Assembly (NCBI RefSeq): GCF_031458135.1
Contig: NZ_JAVDXW010000001.1
Span: forward strand, 2,542,001-2,606,000
Source: Haloactinomyces albus
Lineage (GTDB): Bacteria > Actinomycetota > Actinomycetes > Mycobacteriales > Pseudonocardiaceae
Length of the DNA stretch: 64,000 nucleotides
Direction: 5' to 3'
The position numbers and the translations under genes were made by a program. Below the pieces are notes generated by a model, which did not search any database, was not told where the DNA came from, and saw only the letters and a program-made list of their open reading frames with translations. How positions within the stretch are numbered: the first letter of the stretch is position 1; the number at the start of each line of letters is the position of its first letter. Below are positions 18,228 through 25,546 of this stretch, piece after piece.

Positions 18228-18409
18228 GGCGCCAGATCTACCCAAGGAGGGCGGTGCTCGCACTCGCTGTCACCGGATGAGGTGGATCCCGACGTGGTGG
18301 ATGACGGCATTCCATCGCGTCGGCCCGGCCATTTTCGTAGCGGTGTGATCATCGGCCCAACATCCGGACACTATTCGGAAACGGCGGCCACCGGCGTTAG
18401 GTTGTTCGA

Positions 18410-19360
18410 ATGGCCGAGACTGGACGGGACCGGACGTGGCTGGTGGCGCTGGCGACAGCGATGTGGGGCACCGACGCGCTGTGGCGGATGCCGCTGGCCA
18501 CCACGCTCCCGGCGGGCAGCGTGGTGTTCTGGGAGCACCTGATCATCGTGCTGCTGCTGTCGCCGTTCCTGGTACGGGCATGGCGGGCGTTCGCGGCCTG
18601 CGACCTGCGTGAACGGATGGCGGTACTGGTCATCGGAGGTGGTTCCTCCGCACTGGCGACCGCACTGTTCACCGCCGCCTTCCAGGCGGGTGATCCGGTC
18701 ACGCCGCTGGTGCTGCAGAAACTGCAGCCGATCTTCGCGGCGCTCGCCTCACTCGTATTGTTGGGTGAACGGATTCGTGGCCGCTACTTCGCCTTCGCGG
18801 TGCCCGCGCTGATCGGCGCGTGGATGCTGGCTTTCCCCGAGCCGTTGGATATCCGGGTGTCGCAGGTGAAACCGGCTCTGCTGGCGGTGGGTGCCGCCGT
18901 GCTGTGGGCGGCCGGGACCGTGCTCGGGCGGATGCTCAGTCGTCGTATGTCCACAATGGAAGTCACGACGCTGCGCTTTTCCGTCGGGCTGCCCACGGCC
19001 GCGGTGATCCTGCTGGCAAAGGGGGACCCGATCACCGTGGGATGGGGAAACCTGCCCGGATTGCTGCTGCTCGCCCTGATTCCCGGTCTGATCGCGCTGA
19101 GTCTGTACTACCTCGGCCTGCAGACCACCCCGGCCGCGCGCGCCACCCTCGCCGAGCTGTCGTTCCCGGCGACGGCGGCGATCATCGGGGTCGGTGTGCT
19201 CGGTGAGGATCTGACCGCGACCCAGTGGATCGGTTTCCTGCTCGTCGTCGCCATGGTCGCCGGGATGAGCTGGCACGAACGCACCACCCGTAGCAAGATG
19301 GTCACCGCTCCGCCCGTTTCACCCCGCCCGGCGGAACACACGATCACACGGTCCTTGTAG
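18410..19360 (+). CDS. EamA/DMT-family transporter
   Basis: 316 residues with ten predicted helices in two EamA repeats (LATAMWGTDALWRMPL at the start, LLAVGAAVLWAAGTVLGR in the second half). These are drug or metabolite exporters of the inner membrane; the substrate cannot be told from sequence. It ends 11 nt before the tRNA-Lys gene on the same strand. Confidence 0.85.
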   Translation: MAETGRDRTWLVALATAMWGTDALWRMPLATTLPAGSVVFWEHLIIVLLLSPFLVRAWRAFAACDLRERMAVLVIGGGSSALATALFTAAFQAGDPVTPLVLQKLQPIFAALASLVLLGERIRGRYFAFAVPALIGAWMLAFPEPLDIRVSQVKPALLAVGAAVLWAAGTVLGRMLSRRMSTMEVTTLRFSVGLPTAAVILLAKGDPITVGWGNLPGLLLLALIPGLIALSLYYLGLQTTPAARATLAELSFPATAAIIGVGVLGEDLTATQWIGFLLVVAMVAGMSWHERTTRSKMVTAPPVSPRPAEHTITRSL

Positions 19361-19371
19361 TCTGTACCCGA

Positions 19372-19447
19372 GGGCCGTTAGCTCAACCGGCAGAGCAGTG
19401 GACTTTTAATCCACGGGTTCGGGGTTCGATCCCCCGGCGGCCCACCA
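19372..19447 (+). tRNA. tRNA-Lys (anticodon UUU)
   Basis: A 76-nt cloverleaf including an encoded CCA. Acceptor GGGCCGT pairs with GCGGCCC, the anticodon arm is GTGGA-CTTTTAA-TCCAC with TTT at the anticodon, and the T-arm is CGGGG-TTCGATC-CCCCG. The last 40 nt are repeated exactly at 24370-24409, so the gene is the attachment site of an integrated element. Confidence 0.97.
19408..19447 (+). repeat. attL, 40-bp tRNA 3'-end direct repeat
   Basis: Identical to 24370-24409. It runs from the 3' side of the anticodon loop to the CCA end of tRNA-Lys, the usual core of tyrosine-integrase elements. The intact tRNA stays on this side, next to the integrase remnant. The distance between copies is 4,962 bp. 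Confidence 0.9.
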
Positions 19448-19520
19448 TCACTACTAACCGGTTGACTTGCGCCGGGGCGTCAAATCAACAACCTCGGCCG
19501 CACTCTCGGAGCCGCTGCCC

Positions 19521-19538
19521 TGGGGCAAATCTGGGGCA
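19521..19538 (+). repeat. Paired TGGGGCA repeats near attL
   Basis: TGGGGCA at 19521-19527 and 19532-19538, 11 bp apart. The same heptamer occurs twice in the same orientation at 24230-24246, inside the other end of the element. The arrangement suggests integrase arm-binding sites. Confidence 0.5.
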
Positions 19539-19594
19539 GAATCCGTGGCCCCTCGCGCAGCGTCGGCCTCGACGGACATCGATTCCTGTTTCTC

Positions 19595-19798
19595 CTAGGC
19601 CTGCTTGCCGTCCCCAGACAGGGCTGCTCGGACGCTGTCCCACTGAGTGCTCGCCAGATGCGCGTACCGCTGTGTCGTCAACACCGAGGCGTGCCCCAGC
19701 AACTTCGGCAGCTGCTCGATCGACACCCCCGCCTGGATCAACCGCCTGTGCGACCGGAGCGAGAACCAGGCCAGGTCTCTGGGCAGCAGCCCTCCCGA
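19595..19798 (-). pseudogene. Truncated tyrosine-recombinase integrase (C-terminal remnant)
   Basis: About 67 residues can be read before an in-frame stop at 19799. They contain the C-terminal catalytic box of tyrosine recombinases: SIEQLPKLLGHASVLTTQRYAHL, where the Tyr of RYAHL is the nucleophile, here given in two parts GHASVLTTQ and RYAHL. Upstream, LAWFSLRSHRRLIQAGV is a degenerate version of the usual F-x-LRH-x-x-ASLLIQAGV box. The N-terminal two thirds are missing, so the element cannot excise with its own enzyme. The position just inside attL is typical for an int gene. Confidence 0.85.
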
Positions 19799-19943
19799 TC
19801 ACTGCCTCACCTGAGTGTCGCGCCACGACGCGGAGTGTGCGCGGTCTCGACGCCGATTGAGCGGCAGTCCTGCGCGTCTCGACACGTCCTGTGTTGATCA
19901 TTAGCCTGTCTGTCGTCTGCCCGCCCCCAGGGGTGGACATGCG

Positions 19944-19991
19944 CCCCGCACTCCGGTCGTTCTCTCCCCCTGTCTGATCCCGAGTGCGGGG
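19944..19991. terminator. Inverted repeat downstream of the kinase-like gene
   Basis: CCCCGCACTC (19944-19953) and GAGTGCGGGG (19982-19991) form a 10-bp stem with a 28-nt loop, 36 nt past the stop of the minus-strand gene at 20027. A terminator role is plausible. The sequence between here and the integrase remnant shows no ORF. Confidence 0.4.
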
Positions 19992-20026
19992 TGCCTTGCC
20001 ACGTTGATGACTACACTGCGGCGTGC

Positions 20027-20908
20027 TCACGCGCCTACCGGTGTCGGTTGCAGTGTCAGACGCCGTGCGGCGTAGGTGCGGGCGAGCCGTGCCCGACCGT
20101 GTGCGCCGGAGCTGTCGCCGGTGGCTGCCCAGTAGCTCCACAGCCCGGCGATGTGCGCGGCGAACGCGGTCAGCCGTTCACCGTCCGGGCAGTGCGTGAG
20201 GTGGGCGTGTGCCCATGCCTCCGCGTCGCTGACCCGGTGGCCAGCCTCGATGAGACGTAGCACCATGAACGCGGCGTCGACCCACGCGGCCCCGCAGCCG
20301 GGGAACCCCCAGTCGATCACGCGGGCCGTATTGCCGGTGATGAGGATCTGGTCGCCGTGCAGGTCGGTATGGGCGAGCCGGTCACCGTCGGCCAGCTCGG
20401 GAAACAGTGCCGCCCACCGGTCCAGCTCGTCGATGTCCCAGTCCCGCACCGTGCCGGGGGCTTCGTCGGTGAGTTTGTGCCACCAGTCGGCGGCGCCCCA
20501 CCGCTCACGCAGAGACCGCAGCCCCGGACCGGGAAGCGCGCCGATGCGGTTCACCGCGTGCGCAACGAGTGGCAGGTCCGCCGATCCCGGTGCGAGGCTG
20601 GCAGCCCGCCCGGCCACGCACTCGAATCCGACAATCAGCCAGCCATCGACGTCCTCGGAAAACAGCACGGCAGGGGAGAGCCCTCGTGTGAGTGGTGCGG
20701 TGGTGGCCTCGTTGCGCAGCCACCGCATCTGCCGGGACACACCGCATACGCCCTTGACGAATACCGGCTGCCCGTGCTGAGCGTGGAGCACGGCAGTGAG
20801 GTCGTTGTTCTGCCCATCGGTGATGGGGGTGGCCTCGGTGATGGGGCCGGTGTGCCGCTGGACGGCGGCCCGGACCGGCCCGGGGAGATCGTTCCAGGTC
20901 GCCGTCAC
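20027..20908 (-). CDS. Aminoglycoside phosphotransferase-fold kinase
   Basis: 293 residues from the GTG at 20908 (GAGGAG 6 nt upstream); an ATG at 20965 would overlap the preceding gene by 44 nt. Kinase motifs are the ATP-site Lys in VFVKG (K52), the catalytic loop HTDLHGDQI (D182) and VIDWGFPG (D199). The metal-binding Asn normally found five residues after the catalytic Asp is Gln187. The family includes antibiotic, choline and homoserine kinases; the substrate is unknown. It is cargo of the tRNA-Lys element, 13 nt downstream of the 163-residue gene. Confidence 0.8.
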   Translation of the reverse strand: MTATWNDLPGPVRAAVQRHTGPITEATPITDGQNNDLTAVLHAQHGQPVFVKGVCGVSRQMRWLRNEATTAPLTRGLSPAVLFSEDVDGWLIVGFECVAGRAASLAPGSADLPLVAHAVNRIGALPGPGLRSLRERWGAADWWHKLTDEAPGTVRDWDIDELDRWAALFPELADGDRLAHTDLHGDQILITGNTARVIDWGFPGCGAAWVDAAFMVLRLIEAGHRVSDAEAWAHAHLTHCPDGERLTAFAAHIAGLWSYWAATGDSSGAHGRARLARTYAARRLTLQPTPVGA

Positions 20909-20921
20909 AGCAGACTCCTCA

Positions 20922-21413
20922 TCACTTGGTGCGCTTGTCGGTGTTCTCGTTGCCGTCCTTACCACTGGCGGCGCAGTTGCCCTCTTCGTGGCAGGGGCCG
21001 CAGCTGCCGTCGGTCAGCGGCCACAGCTCAGGGTCGATGGCATACCCGGCATGCTCGATGGCCACCAGAGTAGGAGACCGGCCCTCGTCGTGCGCGGAGA
21101 CGCGGTCGGCCGTGTCGGACTCGTCGTCGGGTACGTGGTGGATGAACCGGCCCGCGATGCGCTGGCAGAACTCTGCGTACTCGCGGGTGTAGAGGATGAA
21201 GGTGTGCCAGCCGATGTCCACCATCGGACTCGGGGAGATCGGTGCGCAGCGGTTGGTGGCCGCGGCGGCGAGGAACGCCAGCGCCTGGTCCATGATGCGT
21301 TCGGCCATGTCGTGGTCCATGCCGTGGTCGATGGTGATGCGGGTGGCCAGTCGGCTGAACAGGGTCTCGTCGATGAGGGTCCGGGCTGCCGTGTGTTCCA
21401 TGACGGCGGTCAT
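20922..21413 (-). CDS. Conserved protein of glycine-rich-domain (GRDP)-like type
   Basis: 163 residues from the ATG at 21413, preceded by AGGAGG. The distinctive part is MVDIGWHTFILYTREYAEFC (residues 64-83) after a helical N-terminus, a pattern seen in actinomycete GRDP-like proteins of unknown function. A Cys-rich tail (GSCGPCHEEGNC) may bind a metal. It lies between the small-ORF operon and the kinase gene of the element. I cannot assign a reaction. Confidence 0.7.
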   Translation of the reverse strand: MTAVMEHTAARTLIDETLFSRLATRITIDHGMDHDMAERIMDQALAFLAAAATNRCAPISPSPMVDIGWHTFILYTREYAEFCQRIAGRFIHHVPDDESDTADRVSAHDEGRSPTLVAIEHAGYAIDPELWPLTDGSCGPCHEEGNCAASGKDGNENTDKRTK

Positions 21414-21500
21414 GTGCTCCTCCTGGTGAGGTTGATCTGTGGTGTGCGGTCAATCGGTGTTGTGGATCGTGGTTACCTCCCGTCGTTCGTGGTGGATACC

Positions 21501-21551
21501 GCCGACCGGTGTGTCGGGGACTGCACACCGGTCGGTGGTGCGGACCGACGC
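21501..21551 (-). ncRNA. Conserved 51-bp hairpin element, copy A
   Basis: CCGACCGGTGTG (21502-21513) and CACACCGGTCGG (21524-21535) form a perfect 12-bp stem with a 10-nt loop. The 51-bp block matches 30282-30332 at 42 of 51 positions and all nine differences are transitions. It lies in the leader of the 163-residue gene, downstream of a small-ORF operon. It may be a structured leader, a terminator or a small RNA; transcription is not shown. The remainder of 21414-21750 holds the terminator at 21661 and no convincing gene. Confidence 0.5.
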
Positions 21552-21660
21552 GATATATCGGCGGTCACGGCGCCGGGCCGGGTCATAGGGCGTGTAGCCC
21601 GGCAAGGACGCGCCGGAGGATGTGCGGATTCGTGTTGAACCGTGGCGTAATCTGGCCGCT

Positions 21661-21691
21661 GGCCCCCGGCAGATAGCTCCTGCCGGGGGCC
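21661..21691. terminator. Strong hairpin, end of the small-ORF operon
   Basis: GGCCCCCGGCAG (21661-21672) and CTGCCGGGGGCC (21680-21691) form a perfect 12-bp GC-rich stem with a 7-nt loop. On the plus strand TTT follows. It lies 60 nt past the stop of the 59-residue minus-strand ORF. Confidence 0.75.
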
Positions 21692-21750
21692 TTTGCGTCC
21701 CGGGTCGACGGTCGGTCAGGTGATCGGCACGTCCGGCTGGTCCGGCGGGA

Positions 21751-21930
21751 TCATCGGTATCCGCTCGGTGCGCTCCTGTTCCATCCGGATTGCTCGATCA
21801 GGGTGGCCACGGTCGACGCACCGGCACCGGCCCCAGCGTGCTGGGGGCGCGGTGCGTAGGTCCACTCCACGGTCAGGACGAGGATGGTCAGGGCAATGCC
21901 CACGGCTGCGGTACCCACGGCAGGAGTCAT
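21751..21930 (-). CDS. Small single-pass membrane protein
   Basis: 59 residues from the ATG at 21930 (GGGAGG 5 nt upstream). One hydrophobic helix, VGTAAVGIALTILVLTVEW, spans residues 5-23, followed by a soluble tail. The start overlaps the stop of the frameshifted gene upstream (ATGA). The family is unrecognised. It is part of the minus-strand small-ORF operon of the element. Confidence 0.65.
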   Translation of the reverse strand: MTPAVGTAAVGIALTILVLTVEWTYAPRPQHAGAGAGASTVATLIEQSGWNRSAPSGYR

Positions 21931-22149
21931 GACTGCCTCCCTGCTGCCGGCGCGCACTCGGCACGCAGGCTGACGATCGCCTCATCCAACGCGGCCCGCA
22001 GCGCGCAGGCTTGTGCCAGGTTGAGGATCGTTGCCTCTCCGGCGGGGGGTGCGCATGGTGATGCCGCGGCGGATGCGGCCGATGCCGAGGTCGCGGTCTC
22101 GGTGTGCCCAGTCTCGGCAGGGCACGGTGGTCCAGGGCTGGTCAGGCAT
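21927..22149 (-). pseudogene. Small ORF broken by a frameshift at a G run
   Basis: The start MPDQPWTTVPCRDWAHRDRD and GIGRIRRGITMRTP read in one frame from the ATG at 22149. The end, PAGEATILNLAQACALRAAL and DEAIVSLRAECAPAAGRQS, reads in another frame to the stop at 21927. The two halves join smoothly at a run of six G (plus strand 22044-22049); total length 223 nt is not a multiple of three. The halves together look like one short actinomycete protein with an ALRAALDEAI helix. It is either a recent inactivation or a sequencing indel. Confidence 0.6.
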
Positions 22150-22330
22150 GATCGTCGGTCCTTTCTGCGGTTGCGGTGATGACGATGGGCTGGTCGGTGA
22201 CGCTGCGGTCCGGCCCGGCCGGACGGTGACCGACGGCGGCGTACCAATCGGCCAGCTCGTACGGGTTGATCCCGGCAGCCTGCTCGTAGGTGGTGATGCG
22301 GTCGTCGGTCTCAGCCCGTGTCTGGTTCAT
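22142..22330 (-). CDS. Small hypothetical protein
   Basis: 62 residues from the ATG at 22330: MNQTRAETDDRITTYEQAAG, then INPYELADWYAAVGHR, an acidic-aromatic helix. The frame is open to 22366 with ATGs at 22342 and 22366 and no decisive ribosome site. The stop overlaps the start of the next ORF by 8 nt. No family is recognised. It is first in the minus-strand operon, divergent from the DUF6879/XRE genes. Confidence 0.55.
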   Translation of the reverse strand: MNQTRAETDDRITTYEQAAGINPYELADWYAAVGHRPAGPDRSVTDQPIVITATAERTDDHA

Positions 22331-22495
22331 GCCCGAGAGCATGGCCTCATATTGAGAACCACACAAGAAACATTCGAGAAGGTTCTAGGTATATTCACTC
22401 CAATGGAGCAAGCGAAGGCGTAGCAACGTGGGATTGAGTGGTGTTGCGCGAAAGATGCGCACTTGGTTCACTTGCCAACCAACATGGAGACACCA
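22331..22495. promoter_or_regulatory. Divergent AT-rich promoter region inside the element
   Basis: The most AT-rich non-coding stretch of the element. It has a TATATT at 22390-22395 in the plus direction and AGAACC / GGTTCT half-sites flanking ACATTCGAGA. It probably drives both the DUF6879/XRE genes and the small-ORF operon and may be the target of the XRE protein. Confidence 0.4.
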
Positions 22496-22702
22496 ATGAA
22501 GCTCACCCACCTGGGCACTGCCAGCGGTGGCGGCGGCTGCCCCGAGCTATACCTGACCGACCGCGACACCTACGTTGTGCAAGGTTCGAAAGTCACCGAC
22601 CCGGAAGCGCTTGCCGCCCTCGAGGAACGCGGCCTTCCCGACCACGAAACGGCCGTCGAGATCCCCCGTGCCCTGCTGACGTTCGCCCCGAAGGACACCT
22701 GA
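22496..22702 (+). CDS. Small protein of the DUF6879/XRE regulatory triad
   Basis: 68 residues from the ATG at 22496 (GGAG 6 nt upstream): MKLTHLGTASGGGGCPELYL, TDRDTYVVQGSKVTDPEALA and VEIPRALLTFAP. Short proteins of this kind typically precede DUF6879 and DUF5753 genes in actinomycetes. The function is unknown. Its stop overlaps the next start (ATGA). Confidence 0.75.
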   Translation: MKLTHLGTASGGGGCPELYLTDRDTYVVQGSKVTDPEALAALEERGLPDHETAVEIPRALLTFAPKDT

Positions 22703-23232
22703 TGAGCGATCTCGTCGCCGGAGAAGACTTCCAGCAACTCTTCCGCGAGTTCACCTTCACGGCCTTCCGCCTGGAAAACCAAGGCATCTACCGCGAACCC
22801 CACGAAGCAGAGCCCCTGCGACAGTTCCTCGCCGGTGAACAACCGGACGATCGTTGGCTTCAACCGTGGGTCGACAACGTGCGCAAAGCCACCAGTGAGG
22901 GCAGGCAGTTCCAGCGGGTACGAGTGCTTACCGAACCACTGACCGACTATCTGCGGTTCGAGATGGACCTTGCGCTGCGGCAGAATATTCCCGCTGGGGA
23001 GGACATCCGCGCTGTATCGCAACCGGAAGCTGTCGGACTCGGCCTGCCCGAGAACACCGACTTCTGGATGTTCGATGACGAGCGGGTCGCTCTCATGCAT
23101 TTCGGTGACCACGGCATGCTCGGAGCCGAGATGCTTACCGATCCGGACACGGTCGCGCAGTATCGGGAATGGTGCGACCGCGCCTGGGACGTTGCGGTGC
23201 CGCACGAGCAATGGGCGAAACTGCTTCCATGA
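22702..23232 (+). CDS. DUF6879 family protein
   Basis: 176 residues, starting at the ATG that overlaps the preceding stop. Conserved features are FQQLFREFTFTAFRLE, RQFLAGE, RVRVLTEPLTDYLRFE, FWMFDDERVALMHF and YREWCDRAWDVAVP. The family is widespread in actinomycetes beside XRE/DUF5753 regulators and has no proven biochemistry. It probably works with the regulator encoded 13 nt downstream. Confidence 0.82.
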   Translation: MSDLVAGEDFQQLFREFTFTAFRLENQGIYREPHEAEPLRQFLAGEQPDDRWLQPWVDNVRKATSEGRQFQRVRVLTEPLTDYLRFEMDLALRQNIPAGEDIRAVSQPEAVGLGLPENTDFWMFDDERVALMHFGDHGMLGAEMLTDPDTVAQYREWCDRAWDVAVPHEQWAKLLP

Positions 23233-23245
23233 GAAAGAGGGAGAT

Positions 23246-24091
23246 GTGACCAGCTTCGACAAGAGGCGGCAAGACTTCGGCGAGCGACTGCGCCGGCTTC
23301 GCGACGAGGCCGGGCTGACAGGTCGCGATCTCGCTGCGTCCCTGGGCTGGCCACACTCGAAAATCAGCAAGCTGGAAAACGGTAAGCAGACCGCCGAAGA
23401 CGCCGACGTCATCGCGTGGGTCGGCGCGATCGGCCAACCTGAATCGGTCGAACGCGAATTGCTGGAAGAGCTGGCTGAGGTTCGGGTCAGCAAAGCAGCC
23501 TGGCGGGCACAGCTGCGTGCCGGCCACCGGGCGCGGCAGCAACACAGCTTGGATATCGAAGCCGCCGCGACTCGGATCCGCAACGCCGAGTTCGGTGTGG
23601 TGCCCGGCTACCTGCAGACCGCCGACTACGCCCGTCACGTGTTCAAGACCCAGGCCGAATTACTCGAGGTTCCGGCCGGGGATATCGAGGAATCAGTGCG
23701 GGTGCGGATGCAGCGTCAGCAGGTGCTGTACCAGGGCAAGAGCATTGAGATCATTGTCAGCGAGCACGCACTGCGACACCCCGTGGCGCCACCGGAAGCG
23801 ATGGTTGCGCAACTGGACCGCCTCGTCTCTGCGGTAGGCCTACCGGGCTTGCGGTTCGGTGTGCTGCCGCAGTTTCGGCGGTTGCCGAATATCACCATGA
23901 ACGGGTTCATCATGCTCGACGACATGGTGATGGTCGAGCAGGTCTCCAACGAACTCACCATCGACGATCCGGAACAAGTTGCCATCTATCACCGGCTCAC
24001 CGATCGATTGTGGAAGACCGCCGCCGAGGACGACGAAGCCCGATCGCTGCTGCAGCGAATCAGCGCCGAGTACGTCTCCCAGCAGCACTGA
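23246..24091 (+). CDS. XRE-family regulator with DUF5753 domain
   Basis: 281 residues from the GTG at 23246 (GAGGGAG just upstream). Helix-turn-helix: LRDEAGLTGRDLAASLGWPH and SKISKLENGKQT. DUF5753 domain: VVPGYLQTADYARHV, VRVRMQRQQVLYQGKSIEII, FGVLPQFRRLPNITMNGF. It is the last gene of the plus-strand triad and probably controls the divergent promoter at 22331-22495. Confidence 0.9.
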   Translation: MTSFDKRRQDFGERLRRLRDEAGLTGRDLAASLGWPHSKISKLENGKQTAEDADVIAWVGAIGQPESVERELLEELAEVRVSKAAWRAQLRAGHRARQQHSLDIEAAATRIRNAEFGVVPGYLQTADYARHVFKTQAELLEVPAGDIEESVRVRMQRQQVLYQGKSIEIIVSEHALRHPVAPPEAMVAQLDRLVSAVGLPGLRFGVLPQFRRLPNITMNGFIMLDDMVMVEQVSNELTIDDPEQVAIYHRLTDRLWKTAAEDDEARSLLQRISAEYVSQQH

Positions 24092-24229
24092 GCAGAGCTG
24101 GGTGTGTGAGGTAGTCAGGCCACTGAGGCGCGTACTGCCTCACCAAGCCGAGCACTGAGTTGGTTTTCGTTGCCTACCCCACGGGCCTCCACAGTGAGGT
24201 CTTCTTGACCATCCACTGTGGTCTTATCA

Positions 24230-24350
24230 TGGGGCAACGTGGGGCACGTTGAACTATGGGACGCTATGTCGCGCTACCCCAGGAGGGATGGAAAGGTGCC
24301 CTGCGCTGCTTATACTTCCCTCTCGCTATAGGTCGCTATGCGACGCTATG
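24230..24350 (+). repeat. Repeat cluster near attR: TGGGGCA and CGCTATR sites
   Basis: TGGGGCA at 24230-24236 and 24240-24246 repeats the heptamer seen near attL. CGCTATG/A follows at 24262, 24324, 24334 and 24344; the last three are exactly 10 bp apart, on one face of the helix. An 8-bp inverted repeat, CCACAGTG (24189-24196) and CACTGTGG (24214-24221), lies before them. These look like integrase and excisionase arm sites. No gene is visible between 24092 and attR. Confidence 0.5.
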
Positions 24351-24369
24351 GAAGGATAACGGACTTTTA

Positions 24370-24409
24370 AATCCACGGGTTCGGGGTTCGATCCCCCGGC
24401 GGCCCACCA
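24370..24409 (+). repeat. attR, 40-bp tRNA-Lys 3'-end repeat
   Basis: Identical to 19408-19447. Nine further matching bases precede it (GGACTTTTA at 24361) but with one extra A in the anticodon loop, so homology extends just past the core. The 5' half of a tRNA is absent, so this copy is not a functional tRNA gene. It marks the right end of the element. Confidence 0.9.
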
Positions 24410-24971
24410 AAGGACCAGGGCACAGGATCGACGGTCGATCAAGCCGAGGTCGCGAGTGCACTTAACCCACACAAAACTGGTGTGGCTCTGTATCGAAGCA
24501 CAGCAGTGGGAATCGATCACGACCTGCCGGAACGGCGCACGTACCGTCAACGCCTTGCCGCAGGCAGCGGCTACGGCGACGAGCACCGCATCCTCCTGCA
24601 CGAGCTGCTGAACCGTCAGGCCGAGCAACGCAATCGCGACGGGGCGGACTGAATCGCCGAAGCAGATGCCGCAGCACTCCGTGAGCCCGAACCGGCATTA
24701 CTCATCGACGTTGTGGTGTCCGTGTGGCTACCGCTTACTGAGGAGTTTCACCGAATCGTCTGTCCGGGGCGCCGCGGGTCATGGACACGGTTGTGGAGGG
24801 CAGGACAAGCGGTGCCGTACGGAGGGGGTCGTTACCGGACTCCGGTTTTGAGGACGACCGATGATTTTTGCGGCTGGTCGCTGTCTGCCTTCTCGACATG
24901 AGATGTCGCGTGCGGCGGCTCCCGTTCACCGCACTGACGACAGCCTCCCGGAGCAACCGAGGAGTACACCA
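24410..24971. other. Gene-poor, decayed region right of attR
   Basis: No intact gene. In the plus frame, 24422-24652 reads VASALNPHKTGVALYRSTAV and ERRTYRQRLAAGSGYGDEHR, then RILLHELLNRQAEQRNRDGA before a TGA, and IAEADAAALREPEPALLIDV continues in frame after that stop. This looks like the eroded end of a gene, perhaps cut by the element. I cannot name the family. Confidence 0.35.
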
Positions 24972-25037
24972 ATGTCCCCTTTGATCGCCACCGCGTTCGT
25001 CTCGCTCGACGGAGTTCGCCGTACCGCGCCGACCTGA
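24972..25037 (+). pseudogene. N-terminal stub of a dihydrofolate-reductase-family gene
   Basis: GGAG, 7 nt, then ATG and MSPLIATAFVSLDGV, which is the opening strand of RibD/DHFR-like family proteins. After 15 codons the similarity ends and the frame closes at 25037. The rest of the gene is absent. This appears to be a deletion scar. Confidence 0.6.
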
Positions 25038-25052
25038 ACAGTGAACCTGTAA

Positions 25053-25310
25053 TCACCGGTCGCGGCTCTGCGACCACATGTAGGGCCACATGAATGCACT
25101 TGTCAGCACAGTGCTCAACACGGCCGCGGCGGGCTTCTGAACGAGGACGAGTTGAAGCACGAGCACCAGCATCCCAAAGGTGGCCGCTTGCAGGGTGGCG
25201 AGCCGAGCGGGATATCCCTCCGCCCATGAGCGGGCGCGCGTCGAGAAGGCGAATACGCCGAATCGCGTCCAGTCCCGCAACCATTTACCCACCAGCCCAT
25301 CCTGGCTCAA
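25053..25310 (-). CDS. Small membrane protein, hypothetical
   Basis: 85 residues from a TTG at 25310: a Trp/Arg-rich amphipathic N-terminus, then two hydrophobic segments (FGMLVLVLQLVLVQ and AAVLSTVLTSAFMWPYMW). No family is recognised. The start is uncertain because no clear ribosome site is seen. It could be a remnant of a larger membrane protein. The stretch 25311-25546 beside it shows no supported gene. Confidence 0.4.
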   Translation of the reverse strand: MSQDGLVGKWLRDWTRFGVFAFSTRARSWAEGYPARLATLQAATFGMLVLVLQLVLVQKPAAAVLSTVLTSAFMWPYMWSQSRDR

Positions 25311-25546
25311 ATCGACGAGTGGATGGGCCGGTTTCGCAGATCTGTCCCAGCTCTTCCTGCCGACCCCGTGTACGTCCGGAGTTCCCTTTCTTCATCAAGA
25401 GCGACCCCTGCCGGGGCCGCCGACCCGACCGAGCGGCAGGTCCGCGTGACGGTCCACGGGGTGAGGTCGCGCATCGACCTGCCGGGGCCTGTGAGCACCG
25501 AGGCCTGTGAGGCATCGGCCCTGGCCACTGTCGCCGACGGCGGACG

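Noticed and set aside
24324-24350. CRISPR-like array
   Set aside because: The repeat is 7 bp at 10-bp spacing with no spacers or cas genes; protein-binding sites are the simpler reading.
24361-24409. Second tRNA-Lys gene
   Set aside because: Only the anticodon 3' side, T-arm and acceptor 3' strand are present, with one extra A in the loop. It is the attR fragment.
24326-24628. 100-codon minus-strand ORF over attR
   Set aside because: It runs across the tRNA fragment and the element junction and has no protein-like pattern.
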